Shown here: positions 35,041 to 43,555 of the stretch, piece after piece
How positions within the stretch are numbered: the stretch's first letter is position 1
Layout: each line of letters starts with the position of its first letter
Source of the DNA: Vreelandella halophila
Lineage (GTDB): Bacteria; Pseudomonadota; Gammaproteobacteria; Pseudomonadales; Oleiphilaceae
Direction of reading: 5' to 3'
DNA length: 64,000 nucleotides
NCBI RefSeq assembly: GCF_019903425.1
Contig: NZ_JACHUZ010000013.1
Coordinates: 835,442-899,441 of the forward strand
Notes under the pieces: generated by a model
Seen by the model: the letters and a program-made list of their open reading frames with translations, nothing else
Told to the model about the DNA's origin: nothing
Databases searched by the model: none
Translations under genes and position numbers: made by a program

Positions 35041-36123
35041 TCAGAAGCTGAAGATGGCACCGACCATGACGTGGTCGCCCTCATCCTCAACGCGGTCGTA
35101 CTGACCGGCTTCCGCCCAGATGCTCAGCGGCTCGTAGAGCTGGTGTGAAACACCCAGGGTGATCTCATCGCGTTCGTTTACGGTTGTCTCGTCATCCGGC
35201 GAGACACGCTGGACAGCGCCGTAGTACTCGGTGCGGCCCTGGCTGAAGGTACCGCGCAGGGCGGTAAAGGTGGTTTCGTCGCCGGCGGGATCACCGTCCA
35301 GGTTATCCTGGATCGAGTACTTGGCGCCGAATTCGAGCTGTCCGATGCCGTAGATGCCGGATACGCCGTAGGTATTTTCACCGACGTAACTTTTCAGGGG
35401 GTCGCCATTGTCAGTGGTGATGGGGTTGCCATTGTTATCAACGTACAGTTGATCACCGTTGGCATTGTAAACTTCATCCGTCGTGTCGGCTGCACGGTCA
35501 TCATAGCCGGCATATAGCCCCCAGTTATCCCCGGTGTAGCCGCCGGCGATCGAGAGCCCCACCTCGTTGCTGTCCTCACTGCTCGGGCCCTCATCACGCC
35601 CCTGAACGCGCGCCTGGGTGCGGAAGCTGAAGCCGTTCCAGTCCGGGCTGTAGTAGGCGATCTGGTTGTCCTCGCCAGCGAAGGCTTCATCCGAGATTTC
35701 GGCATCCTCGGCGACTTCAGTGGCATCAATGATCAGATCCTCGTAGACGCTGTCGAAGTTGCCGGCCTGGATCTTGCCGAAGTCGCCCTTTACACCCAGG
35801 AAGGCGCTGTCCTGGTTGTCGAGCCCGCTGCTGTTGTCGTCACTGCTGTATTCCAGCTCGACCTGACCAAAGGCGGTCACAGCGTTGCTGACCCGGGTCT
35901 CGAAAGCAAAGCCGAGGGTGGAGTCCTCATCATCCAGCTCTGTGGAAGCATCCCCAGCTCCGTTCTTTTCGGAGATCACCTTGGGCTCAACGGTGCCGTA
36001 AAGATTAAAGGTGGTGTTCTCCGCCAGGCTGAGGCCTTCCTGAGCGGTAAATTCAATAGCCTGGGCACTGGGGGCGGTCAGCGTTGCGGCAATGGTCGCG
36101 GCGAGAAGGTGCTTGCGTGTCAT
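35041..36123 (-). CDS. outer-membrane general porin
   Basis: A 360-residue protein starting MTRKHLLAATIAATLTAPSA with a signal peptide cleaved after AQA. The mature part has alternating beta strands, a trimeric-porin style NLYGTVEPKV start, and ends in Phe (GAIFSF), the Bam recognition signal. It is very acidic, with loops rich in Asp and Glu. It resembles Gram-negative porins of the Porin_4 group. The neighbouring pst operon suggests a phosphate-responsive porin, but only a weak half Pho box (TGTCAC near 36244) is seen upstream. Confidence 0.88.
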   Translation of the reverse strand: MTRKHLLAATIAATLTAPSAQAIEFTAQEGLSLAENTTFNLYGTVEPKVISEKNGAGDASTELDDEDSTLGFAFETRVSNAVTAFGQVELEYSSDDNSSGLDNQDSAFLGVKGDFGKIQAGNFDSVYEDLIIDATEVAEDAEISDEAFAGEDNQIAYYSPDWNGFSFRTQARVQGRDEGPSSEDSNEVGLSIAGGYTGDNWGLYAGYDDRAADTTDEVYNANGDQLYVDNNGNPITTDNGDPLKSYVGENTYGVSGIYGIGQLEFGAKYSIQDNLDGDPAGDETTFTALRGTFSQGRTEYYGAVQRVSPDDETTVNERDEITLGVSHQLYEPLSIWAEAGQYDRVEDEGDHVMVGAIFSF

Positions 36124-36366
36124 GGTTTGGTCTCTGATGAATGGGTTAATCAAAAGGTTGTTGTAAGGCTATGCCTGCTGTGCTCGCTTACGCCGCTTCC
36201 AGCGGAATAGCGATGAACACAGAGCATCCTGAGTTGCAAAACTGTGACATTTTTTTTACGGGCTAGGAAGTGACGGGAAGAGAGTGATGCGCACTGAGGC
36301 CTGTACCTGTCCGGCCGCACCGCTATAATGTCGCCCGGACTTCAAACCCACCGGAAACGGTTCCCC

Positions 36367-38715
36367 ATGAGCTCAATCAATCAGGCCATTGCCAATGAAC
36401 TGGGCATCAGCCAGCGCCAGGTGGATGCCACCGTTGCCCTGCTGGACGAAGGCGCCACGGTTCCCTTCATCGCCCGTTACCGCAAGGAAGTCACCGGCTC
36501 GCTGGATGACAGCCAGCTGCGCCAGCTCGATGAGCGGCTGCGTTACCGCCGGGAGATGGAGGACAGGCGCGCCACCATCATTGAAACCATCCGGGAGCAG
36601 GGCCAGCTGACCGACGAACTGCTGGCCAGCCTCAATACGGCGGACACCAAGGGCCGGTTGGAGGATCTCTACCTGCCCTACAAGCCCAAGCGCCGCACCA
36701 AGGGCCAGATCGCCCGGGAGGCGGGGCTGGAACCGCTGGCGGATGCGCTTTTCGATGACCCGAACCAGGATCCGGAAGTGCTGGCCGGCGACTACCTCAA
36801 CAGCGAAGCGGGCATCGGGGATGTGAAGTCGGCACTGGATGGCGCCCGTTACATCCTGATGGAGCGATTCGCCGAGGACGCGGACCTGCTGGCGCGGCTG
36901 CGTGACTTCCTGTGGCGGGACGGCCAGCTCCGGGTGCAGGTGGTCAGTGGCAAGGAAGAGGAAGGTGCACGCTTCCGGGATTACTTCGACCACCGGGAAC
37001 CGCTGAAGAAGGTGCCCTCACACCGCGCCCTGGCCATCTTCCGGGGCCGCAACGAGGGCGTTCTGCAGTACAGCATCGAGGTGGGTGACCCGGAGGCGGA
37101 CAGCCGCGCACCGCACCCGGGCGAGGGCATGATCGCCTCGCACTGGGGCATCCAGAACAGGGAGCGCCCGGCAGACCGCTGGCTGGGCGAGGTGGTGCGC
37201 TGGACCTGGCGGGTCAAGCTGAGCACCCACCTGGAGACGGATCTTATGGGCAGCCTGCGCGAACGCGCCGAATCCGAGGCCATCCAGGTCTTTGCCAGCA
37301 ACCTTAAGGATCTGCTCATGGCTGCGCCCGCCGGCAAGACGGCGACCATCGGCCTGGATCCGGGCTTGCGGACCGGGGTGAAGGTGGCGATCGTGGACGG
37401 CACCGGCCGATTTCTCGATCAGGGGAGCATTCACCCGCACGCGCCCCGGAACCAGTGGGACCAGTCCATTGAGCAGCTCGCCGGCTGGTGCCGCCAGCAC
37501 GGTGTGGGGCTGATCGCCATCGGAAACGGCACCGCTTCACGGGAGACGGACCGGCTGGTCGGAGATCTCATCAAACGCTATCCGGAGCTGGGCGTGACCC
37601 GGGTCATGGTCAACGAAGCCGGAGCCTCGGTCTACTCGGCATCCGAGTACGCCTCCCGGGAGCTGCCGGACCTGGACGTGACCATCCGGGGCGCGGTCTC
37701 CATTGCCCGGCGCCTGCAGGATCCTCTTGCAGAGCTGGTCAAGATTGAGCCCAAGTCCATTGGCGTGGGCCAGTACCAGCACGATGTCTCCCAGGTACAG
37801 CTGGCGCGCACCCTGGACGCGGTGATCGAGGACTGTGTGAACGCCGTGGGTGTGGACCTCAACACCGCGTCCGTGCCGCTGCTGACCCGGGTGGCGGGGC
37901 TGAACACGGGCATTGCGGAGAATATCATCCGCCACCGCGAACAGAAGGGCATGTTCCGCAGCCGCCGGGAGCTGATGGAGGTCAGCCGGCTGGGGGAAAA
38001 GACCTTCGAACAGGCTGCCGGTTTCCTGCGCATCATGGATGGAGAAAACCCTCTGGACGCCTCGGCGGTGCACCCGGAGGCCTACGGCTTCGTTGAGGCC
38101 CTGGCGAAGAAGGAGGGCCGTTCCCTGGGCGCGATTATCGGTGATCACGCATTCACCCGGGCTCAGGACCCTGCCAGAATCGCGGACGAGCGCTTCGGTG
38201 AACCCACGGTCCGCGACATCCTGAACGAGCTGGAGAAGCCCGGCCGGGATCCGCGCCCGGAATTCGAATACGCGCAGTTCCGCGAGGGCGTGGAAACACT
38301 GGCGGACCTGGAGCCGGGCATGAAGCTTGAGGGCAACGTCACCAACGTCACCCACTTCGGCGCCTTCGTGGACATTGGCGTCCACCAGGATGGGCTGGTG
38401 CACATCTCCGCGCTGTCCAATGAGTTCGTGAAGGACCCGCGGGATGTGGTCCGTGCCGGGGACGTGGTGACCGTAAAGGTGCTGTCCGTGGACCAGGATC
38501 GCAAGCGCATTGAGCTGACCATGCGCATGGGTGATGAGCCCGGGCAGGCCACTCAGGGCAGCGCAAAGCCGAAAAACAGCGGCAAGGGTGAACCCGCCGG
38601 TAAGGAGCGGCGTAACAGCTCCGGCGGTCGCGGGTCGAAACCGAAGAAGCCGGAAGCCGGTGGCGCCATGGCGGATGCCTTCGCCCGCGCCCGCCAGTCC
38701 GACAAACAGCATTAA
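36367..38715 (+). CDS. tex: RNA-binding transcription accessory protein Tex
   Basis: A 782-residue protein with the Tex order of domains: N-terminal helical region ([34 protein letters not shown]), YqgF/RNase-H-like domain ([20 protein letters not shown]), helix-hairpin-helix ([17 protein letters not shown]) and C-terminal S1 domain ([20 protein letters not shown]). The last 70 residues are a basic, low-complexity tail. Tex acts in transcription and RNA surveillance and is essential in some species. Confidence 0.96.
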   Translation: MSSINQAIANELGISQRQVDATVALLDEGATVPFIARYRKEVTGSLDDSQLRQLDERLRYRREMEDRRATIIETIREQGQLTDELLASLNTADTKGRLEDLYLPYKPKRRTKGQIAREAGLEPLADALFDDPNQDPEVLAGDYLNSEAGIGDVKSALDGARYILMERFAEDADLLARLRDFLWRDGQLRVQVVSGKEEEGARFRDYFDHREPLKKVPSHRALAIFRGRNEGVLQYSIEVGDPEADSRAPHPGEGMIASHWGIQNRERPADRWLGEVVRWTWRVKLSTHLETDLMGSLRERAESEAIQVFASNLKDLLMAAPAGKTATIGLDPGLRTGVKVAIVDGTGRFLDQGSIHPHAPRNQWDQSIEQLAGWCRQHGVGLIAIGNGTASRETDRLVGDLIKRYPELGVTRVMVNEAGASVYSASEYASRELPDLDVTIRGAVSIARRLQDPLAELVKIEPKSIGVGQYQHDVSQVQLARTLDAVIEDCVNAVGVDLNTASVPLLTRVAGLNTGIAENIIRHREQKGMFRSRRELMEVSRLGEKTFEQAAGFLRIMDGENPLDASAVHPEAYGFVEALAKKEGRSLGAIIGDHAFTRAQDPARIADERFGEPTVRDILNELEKPGRDPRPEFEYAQFREGVETLADLEPGMKLEGNVTNVTHFGAFVDIGVHQDGLVHISALSNEFVKDPRDVVRAGDVVTVKVLSVDQDRKRIELTMRMGDEPGQATQGSAKPKNSGKGEPAGKERRNSSGGRGSKPKKPEAGGAMADAFARARQSDKQH

Positions 38716-38728
38716 CCGGGAGTATTGC

Positions 38729-40267
38729 ATGGGGGAACGCCGTTTCAGGGCCCTGGAGTCGATTGCCGGCGGTGACTGGCCGGGATTCCGCAAGGGGCTG
38801 GAAAAAGAGGGGCTGCGGGTGGATTCCGAAGGCGCCATTGCCCGGACGCCGCACCCGGAGGCACTGGGTTCCGCCCTTACCAACCCGGCGATTACCACGG
38901 ACTATTCCGAGTCCCTGCTGGAGTTGGTTACCCCTGTGTGCGAGTCCACCAGTGAACTGATGGCCGCCATCGAGGGCATCCATGCTTATGTCCATCGCCA
39001 TCTGGGTGACGAGATGCTCTGGCCCCTGAGCATGCCCTGTCGCCTGGACGGCGAGCAGAGCATCCCCATTGCGCAGTACGGCACCTCCAACATCGGCATG
39101 CTCAAGACCGTCTACCGTCGCGGCCTGGCCTGGCGCTACGGGCGCATCATGCAGAGCATTGCGGGTACTCACTACAATTTTTCTTTGCCCGACGCCTTCT
39201 GGCGGCAGTGGCAGCAGCAGCTGGGTGATCCCGGCCCGCTGGGGGACTTCCGTACCCAGCAGTACTTCTGGCTGATCCGCAATTTCCGCCGCCAGAGCTG
39301 GCTGCTGATGGTCCTGTTTGGCGCCTCGCCGGCGCTGGACACCAGCTTCATGAACGGCAGGCGCTCCGGCCTGGCACCGCTCGGTGACCGCACACTTTTC
39401 CAGCAGGGCGCCACGTCCCTGCGCATGAGCGATCTGGGCTACAACAACCAGGCCCAGTCCTCTCTGGACATTTGCTTTAACCGGCTCGAGACCTACACCG
39501 ACACCCTGGACAACGCCATCCACACTACCTGGCCGCCCTACCAGGAGATCGGCTTGTTCCGCGACGGCGAACGCATCCAGATCAACGACAGCGTGCTGCA
39601 GATCGAGAACGAGTACTACAGCGCCATCCGCCCCAAGCGCACCACCGAATCCGGCGAGAAGCCGCTGCATGCCCTCCAGGAAAGGGGCGTGGAATATGTG
39701 GAGGTGCGCTGCCTCGACCTCGACCCGTTCTCGGCGGTAGGGGTGAACGAGGACCAGTTGGATTTCATGGACCTGTTCCTGTTGCACTGCCTGGTCAGCG
39801 ACAGCCCGTTGATCGACGATAACGAGTGCGACAGCCTGGATAATGCCTTTCAGGATGTGGTTCGCCATGGGCGCGACCCGGGCGCCCGCTTCTGTTTCGG
39901 TGCGGGCGCGGAACCGCTGGCGCAGGCGGGGCATCGGATCCTGGACCGGATGGAAGAGCTAGCCGCGGTTCTGCCGGGTGCTGAACGTTATCGGGCGGTT
40001 CTTGCCACCATGCGCGCTCGGTTGGACGACCCCGCACAGACACCCTCGGGTCGCTTGCTCAGTGAGCTTAAAGAAGGTCGGGAGCTGGTGGACTGGGGGC
40101 TCGGCATGGCTACTGCCCAGCAGGCGCAGTTGCGCGGCCGAGCCACGGACGATTGGGATACTCACCTGACGGAACAGGCTCGCCAGTCACTGGCTGACCA
40201 GAAGGCGGTGGAAGACGGCGAGAGCGAAGACTTCGAGACCTTTCTCGCGCGCTATCTGGCGGAATGA
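38729..40267 (+). CDS. gshA: glutamate–cysteine ligase
   Basis: A 512-residue enzyme of the proteobacterial GshA family (E. coli 518). Typical segments are GLEKEGLRVDSEGAIA, TDYSESLLELVTPV, QYGTSNIGMLKTVYR, SGVHYNFS-like GTHYNFSLPD and ENEYYSAIRPKR. It makes gamma-glutamylcysteine, the rate-limiting step to glutathione. CCGGGAG precedes the ATG; it follows tex by 13 bases and is probably co-transcribed. Confidence 0.96.
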   Translation: MGERRFRALESIAGGDWPGFRKGLEKEGLRVDSEGAIARTPHPEALGSALTNPAITTDYSESLLELVTPVCESTSELMAAIEGIHAYVHRHLGDEMLWPLSMPCRLDGEQSIPIAQYGTSNIGMLKTVYRRGLAWRYGRIMQSIAGTHYNFSLPDAFWRQWQQQLGDPGPLGDFRTQQYFWLIRNFRRQSWLLMVLFGASPALDTSFMNGRRSGLAPLGDRTLFQQGATSLRMSDLGYNNQAQSSLDICFNRLETYTDTLDNAIHTTWPPYQEIGLFRDGERIQINDSVLQIENEYYSAIRPKRTTESGEKPLHALQERGVEYVEVRCLDLDPFSAVGVNEDQLDFMDLFLLHCLVSDSPLIDDNECDSLDNAFQDVVRHGRDPGARFCFGAGAEPLAQAGHRILDRMEELAAVLPGAERYRAVLATMRARLDDPAQTPSGRLLSELKEGRELVDWGLGMATAQQAQLRGRATDDWDTHLTEQARQSLADQKAVEDGESEDFETFLARYLAE

Positions 40268-40422
40268 GTGCAACCCTGTGAAGCGCGTCCGCCCCTTGGG
40301 TGGCAGTGGCGCACAGTTCCAGCATGTCCAGTTGTTGGACAGTATTGAGGCTGTTACCGTCCTTTGCAGAGGGTAACGGAATGTTACCGGGGCCGATAAA
40401 CCGCATCCGGAGGAACAGGGTC

Positions 40423-40707
40423 ATGGCCAGGAGTGGGGAGCTGGGATGGGATCTGGAGTCGCTGAACAAGGCCTATGAGCATGGCTACATGGCGGCGTCC
40501 GTTCACATGGAGCCGTCACGCTGCCCTTACTGGACGGACGTGATTCGCGCCGCCTGGGAGGCGGGCTGGGAGGACGGTTACCTGGCCTGCACGATGAAGT
40601 TGGGCAGCAGCACTTCCCGCACCAGGCCGGAGGACGATGCTTCACCCTCAGCTTCATCCTCAGCCTCAGCCTCACTGGACCCGTCATTTTCTTCACTGTC
40701 CGCCTGA
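40423..40707 (+). CDS. rmf: ribosome modulation factor, C-terminally extended
   Basis: A 94-residue protein. Residues 14–50 (LNKAYEHGYMAASVHMEPSR, CPYWTDVIRAAWEAGWEDG) match the Rmf core, including the CPY motif and the final WxxGW. Rmf dimerises ribosomes into 100S particles in stationary phase. E. coli Rmf has 55 residues; here about 40 extra residues, mostly Ser/Ala/Asp, extend over the 3' end of the opposite fliL-like gene. AGGAACAGGG precedes the start. The tail may be a by-product of the antisense overlap. Confidence 0.82.
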   Translation: MARSGELGWDLESLNKAYEHGYMAASVHMEPSRCPYWTDVIRAAWEAGWEDGYLACTMKLGSSTSRTRPEDDASPSASSSASASLDPSFSSLSA

Positions 40708-41087
40708 TCCTTCCCTGAAGCCTGTTCCAGTTCCGGGACCTCACTGACAAGCCGCTCGCTCACCGCCTTGCGGATATCCGAGCGCAGTGTGTCCTGCCCT
40801 TCCGCACTGCGCAGCTCATCCACGGAGCGATCGCTCATCAGCATTACCACCTCATGGCGCAGCCAGGGTTTGTGCGCTTCCGCTTTTTTACGGGCTTCCG
40901 CCTCATGGAAGCGCAGCGTCACCTCCGCCTTGGCGTAGCTGCCCGCCTCGTCCTCGTCGCCGATATTGACCACGAAAGCGGGAGACAGTTCCAGATAGGT
41001 GGACGGCGGTCCGTCGTCCCCTCCGCCTCCTGCAGCGAGTGCGACAGGGGCGCAGAGAGCCAGAAGCAATACCGTGAATTGACGCAT
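40578..41087 (-). CDS. FliL-like protein with signal peptide and acidic insert
   Basis: A 169-residue protein: signal peptide at 1–19 (MRQFTVLLLALCAPVALAA), then a FliL-type domain (YLELSPAFVVNI, AKAEVTLRF, LRHEVVMLMSDRSVDEL, IRKAVSERL) and the final strand VREVLLPNFIVQ. Between them is an insert of about 28 Glu/Asp/Ser/Ala residues. Unlike flagellar FliL it seems to have a cleavable signal and no flagellar neighbours. Such orphan FliL-like proteins occur next to rmf/dsbB regions in related bacteria. Its last 43 codons lie antisense to the end of rmf. Confidence 0.85.
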   Translation of the reverse strand: MRQFTVLLLALCAPVALAAGGGGDDGPPSTYLELSPAFVVNIGDEDEAGSYAKAEVTLRFHEAEARKKAEAHKPWLRHEVVMLMSDRSVDELRSAEGQDTLRSDIRKAVSERLVSEVPELEQASGKDQADSEENDGSSEAEAEDEAEGEASSSGLVREVLLPNFIVQAR

Positions 41088-41188
41088 GAGGGATGCTGTC
41101 CGTGATTGTGGGTGATAACTTACACCCCATTGTAGGCGGCCGGCTGCGGTTGTGCATCCGGCCCCGTGGAATGGGCACAGGAGTAGGC

Positions 41189-41701
41189 ATGCGATTCAAC
41201 CGGATTGTTTTCACCCTGATTGCGCTGGCCTGTGTGGCGGTGCTGGGGGTGGCGCTTTACATGGAACACATGATGGGCCTTGAACCCTGCCCGCTGTGCA
41301 TGCTCCAGCGCATGGCGTTTGTGGGCGTGGGGCTGGTGGCGCTTCTGGCGGCCCTGATCGGTCCCACCGGCTGGGGCGTGCGCCTGGGTGGTGGCTTCAT
41401 GGTGATCCCGGCTCTGGCCGGTGTGGGCCTGGCTGGACGTCAGTTGTGGCTCCAGAACCTGCCCGCCGATCAGGTACCGCCTTGTGGACCGGGTTATGAC
41501 TACCTGCGGGAGACGTTCCCGCTGATGGAGGTGATCCAGATGGCGCTGGAGGGGTCCGGCAGCTGTGCCGAGATCCAGTGGCAGTTCCTGGGGCTGAGCA
41601 TTCCGGGGTGGAGTTTTGTGCTGTTCGCGCTTGCCGCACTGGCGGGCATCGGCCTGCTGGTGTTTGGTGGCGGTCGGCGGCGGCGCGGGTTGCTGGACTG
41701 A
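41189..41701 (+). CDS. dsbB: disulfide-bond oxidoreductase DsbB
   Basis: A 170-residue inner-membrane protein with four TM segments. The first redox pair is C34–C37 (EPCPLC) and the second pair is in VPPCGPGYD and GSGSCAEIQW on the long periplasmic loop. It reoxidises DsbA and passes electrons to quinone. GAGTAGGC with CAGGAG upstream sets the start. rsd follows at 41807, as in Pseudomonas. Confidence 0.95.
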   Translation: MRFNRIVFTLIALACVAVLGVALYMEHMMGLEPCPLCMLQRMAFVGVGLVALLAALIGPTGWGVRLGGGFMVIPALAGVGLAGRQLWLQNLPADQVPPCGPGYDYLRETFPLMEVIQMALEGSGSCAEIQWQFLGLSIPGWSFVLFALAALAGIGLLVFGGGRRRRGLLD

Positions 41702-41806
41702 CAATGTTCCGGTAATTTGAAAGCGCACACGGTGTTGAACAACAACTGTTAGGGGGCCTGACGAAGGGCCTCCGCAGACACCTGATTCGTTGTAGGGGAG
41801 GGAATT

Positions 41807-42280
41807 ATGCTGGAAGACTGCCAGAATGCCCGGGAGCGCTGGGGCGGCGTCACGGAGCTGGTTGACCGCTGGCTGCAGGCACGCCAGCAGCTCATCGTCC
41901 AGTACTGCGGGCTCAGCAACAGCCCGGATTTCAATCAGACGGAGCCGCTTTATGAGCAGCTTTCTTCTCTCTGCGAGCAGCTTCTGGATTATGTGTCCGC
42001 CGGCCATTTCGAGGTCTATGAGCAGCTCATGAACGAGGCCCGTGAGTTCGATGACGGCGGTATCGAGGTGGCTAACCGGGTCTATCCGAAGATCAGCAAG
42101 ACCACACAGGAGATGCTGGCCTTCAACGATCTGCTTGAGGTGAGCGAGAAGAGTGAGGAAGACATGCGCGCCATGTACGCCCGTGTCTCACGCCTGGGTG
42201 AGATCATGGAGGAGCGTTTCGAGCTGGAGGATCTGCTGATCGAGAACCTCCACAACGCGCATGCCGACCAGGTGGCCTGA
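41807..42280 (+). CDS. rsd: anti-sigma-70 factor Rsd/AlgQ
   Basis: A 157-residue all-helical protein of the Rsd/AlgQ family: MLEDCQNARERWGGVTELVD, WLQARQQLIVQYCGL, LLDYVSAGHFEVYEQL, and ISKTTQEMLAFNDLLE. Rsd sequesters the housekeeping sigma factor in stationary phase; AlgQ in Pseudomonas also affects alginate. A GGGGAGGG sequence is 6 bases upstream of the ATG. Together with rmf at 40423 it forms a stationary-phase neighbourhood. Confidence 0.95.
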   Translation: MLEDCQNARERWGGVTELVDRWLQARQQLIVQYCGLSNSPDFNQTEPLYEQLSSLCEQLLDYVSAGHFEVYEQLMNEAREFDDGGIEVANRVYPKISKTTQEMLAFNDLLEVSEKSEEDMRAMYARVSRLGEIMEERFELEDLLIENLHNAHADQVA

Positions 42281-42289
42281 CCGGGGCCC

Positions 42290-43027
42290 TTACTGGACCT
42301 CGATCAGCTCCACGTCAAAGATCAGCGCCTGATTGGGGCCGATCGAAGGTGGACCGTTCTCGCCATAGGCCATTTCCGGCGGGATGTAGAGCCGATAGCG
42401 ATCGCCCTCGTTCATCAGCTGGAGCCCTTCCGTCCAGCCCGGGATGACCTGCTGCAGGCCAAAGGTGGCGGGTTCACCGCGCTTCCGGGAGCTGTCGAAG
42501 ACGGTGCCGTCGATCAGCTCACCGGTATAGTGGACCGTAACGCGGTCGTCCTTGGCCGGTGATTCACCATCCCCTTCCTCGACCACCTCGTACTGGAGCC
42601 CCGAGTCGGTGGTCTTCACGCCATCACGCTGGCGGTTCTTCTCCAGAAAGGCCCTGGAGGCGGCCAGGTTGTCCTCGGCATCACCGCCGCTACTGGTACC
42701 GCCCTGCTGGCCGGAGCTGTTGCCGGCGGCTTCATCTTGCAGGCGCTTCTGGTAGTTGCTGACGGCCTTCTGGATCGCCTCGTCGGAGAGCCGGGCCTCG
42801 TTGCCTTCCATGCTGTCACGGACACCGGCCATAAAGGCATCACTGTTGAGATCCTGCATATCCTGCTGGATGCGGTCGGCAAAAAGCTTGCCCATGGCAT
42901 AGCCGAGCCGCTGGTCCTCGGATTCCAGGTTTACATCGGATTCGGCGCTGCAGCCGACCGCCAGCATCAGGCAGGCGCCGGCAATGGTGCTGCGCTGCAG
43001 CGCGAGAGAAGTGCGTCGCGTCATCAT
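42290..43027 (-). CDS. FKBP-type peptidyl-prolyl isomerase lipoprotein
   Basis: A 245-residue protein with a lipobox LAVGC at C26, an FkpA/Mip-like helical dimerisation domain (LGYAMGKLFADRIQQDM, AFLEKNRQRDGVKT) and a C-terminal FKBP domain (DDRVTVHYTGELIDGTVFDS, VIPGWTEGLQLM, IPPEMAYGENG). A Gln/Ser/Gly-rich linker of about 25 residues is inserted after the dimerisation helices. It should fold periplasmic proteins while anchored to the outer membrane. The start ATGATG overlaps the stop of the preceding gene. Confidence 0.92.
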   Translation of the reverse strand: MMTRRTSLALQRSTIAGACLMLAVGCSAESDVNLESEDQRLGYAMGKLFADRIQQDMQDLNSDAFMAGVRDSMEGNEARLSDEAIQKAVSNYQKRLQDEAAGNSSGQQGGTSSGGDAEDNLAASRAFLEKNRQRDGVKTTDSGLQYEVVEEGDGESPAKDDRVTVHYTGELIDGTVFDSSRKRGEPATFGLQQVIPGWTEGLQLMNEGDRYRLYIPPEMAYGENGPPSIGPNQALIFDVELIEVQ

Positions 43028-43530
43028 GGTTCTCCGTTGGCTTCCTTGATCTCCCGCCACAGCCCAGCCAGCGATGCGGCAAGGGCTGGCTCGAGCCCCG
43101 GGAGGAGGCTGTCCAGATTATGACGGGCGAGGGCCGTGGGCGAAAGGTCCGGCTGCGTGACGGATCCGTCATCCGCCAGATGCTGCCACCACCAAGCCAG
43201 CTCCACCTGTTCGGACGCCAGCTCCGCCTGCTTGACGGTGTCACGCAATGATGCGGCGGTATCGTTGCCCCTGGGCAGGTTCATTCTCAGGGTACGCAGC
43301 TCGGCCGTGACGCCAGTGCGCCACTGGTGGATGCCCTGGGGTTCGGTCTCCGGCACATGGCGGCCATGGGCGGCACAGAACAGGGCCACCAGGATGGGCG
43401 TCACCGCCTGCCCCTGGTTCTGGGCCTCAAGGCACTGGCGTGCGAATGGGTCATAACGCCAGAGGGTCAGTACGTACTGCCAGAGAGGATTGTCCAGTAA
43501 CAGATTGTCGGGGGGCTCCTGCCGTGGCAT
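43024..43530 (-). CDS. TIGR02444-type protein of unknown function
   Basis: A 168-residue soluble protein starting MPRQEPPDNLLLDNPLWQYV with AGGAAAG upstream. The NPLWQYVLTLWRYDPFARQC opening, followed by ALFCAAHGRHVPE and QWRTGVTAELRTLRM, is that of the TIGR02444 family found beside FKBP and ABC-F genes in gammaproteobacteria. The function is unknown. It is translationally coupled to the FKBP gene by an ATGA overlap and divergent from the ABC-F gene with only 25 bases between starts. Confidence 0.82.
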   Translation of the reverse strand: MPRQEPPDNLLLDNPLWQYVLTLWRYDPFARQCLEAQNQGQAVTPILVALFCAAHGRHVPETEPQGIHQWRTGVTAELRTLRMNLPRGNDTAASLRDTVKQAELASEQVELAWWWQHLADDGSVTQPDLSPTALARHNLDSLLPGLEPALAASLAGLWREIKEANGEP

Positions 43531-43555
43531 GGGGTCTTTCCTGTAGAATGCCGCC

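Noticed and set aside
36234..36251. Pho box upstream of the porin gene
   Set aside because: Only one half-site (TGTCAC) is convincing; the second repeat matches at about half of its positions, unlike the clear box of pstS.
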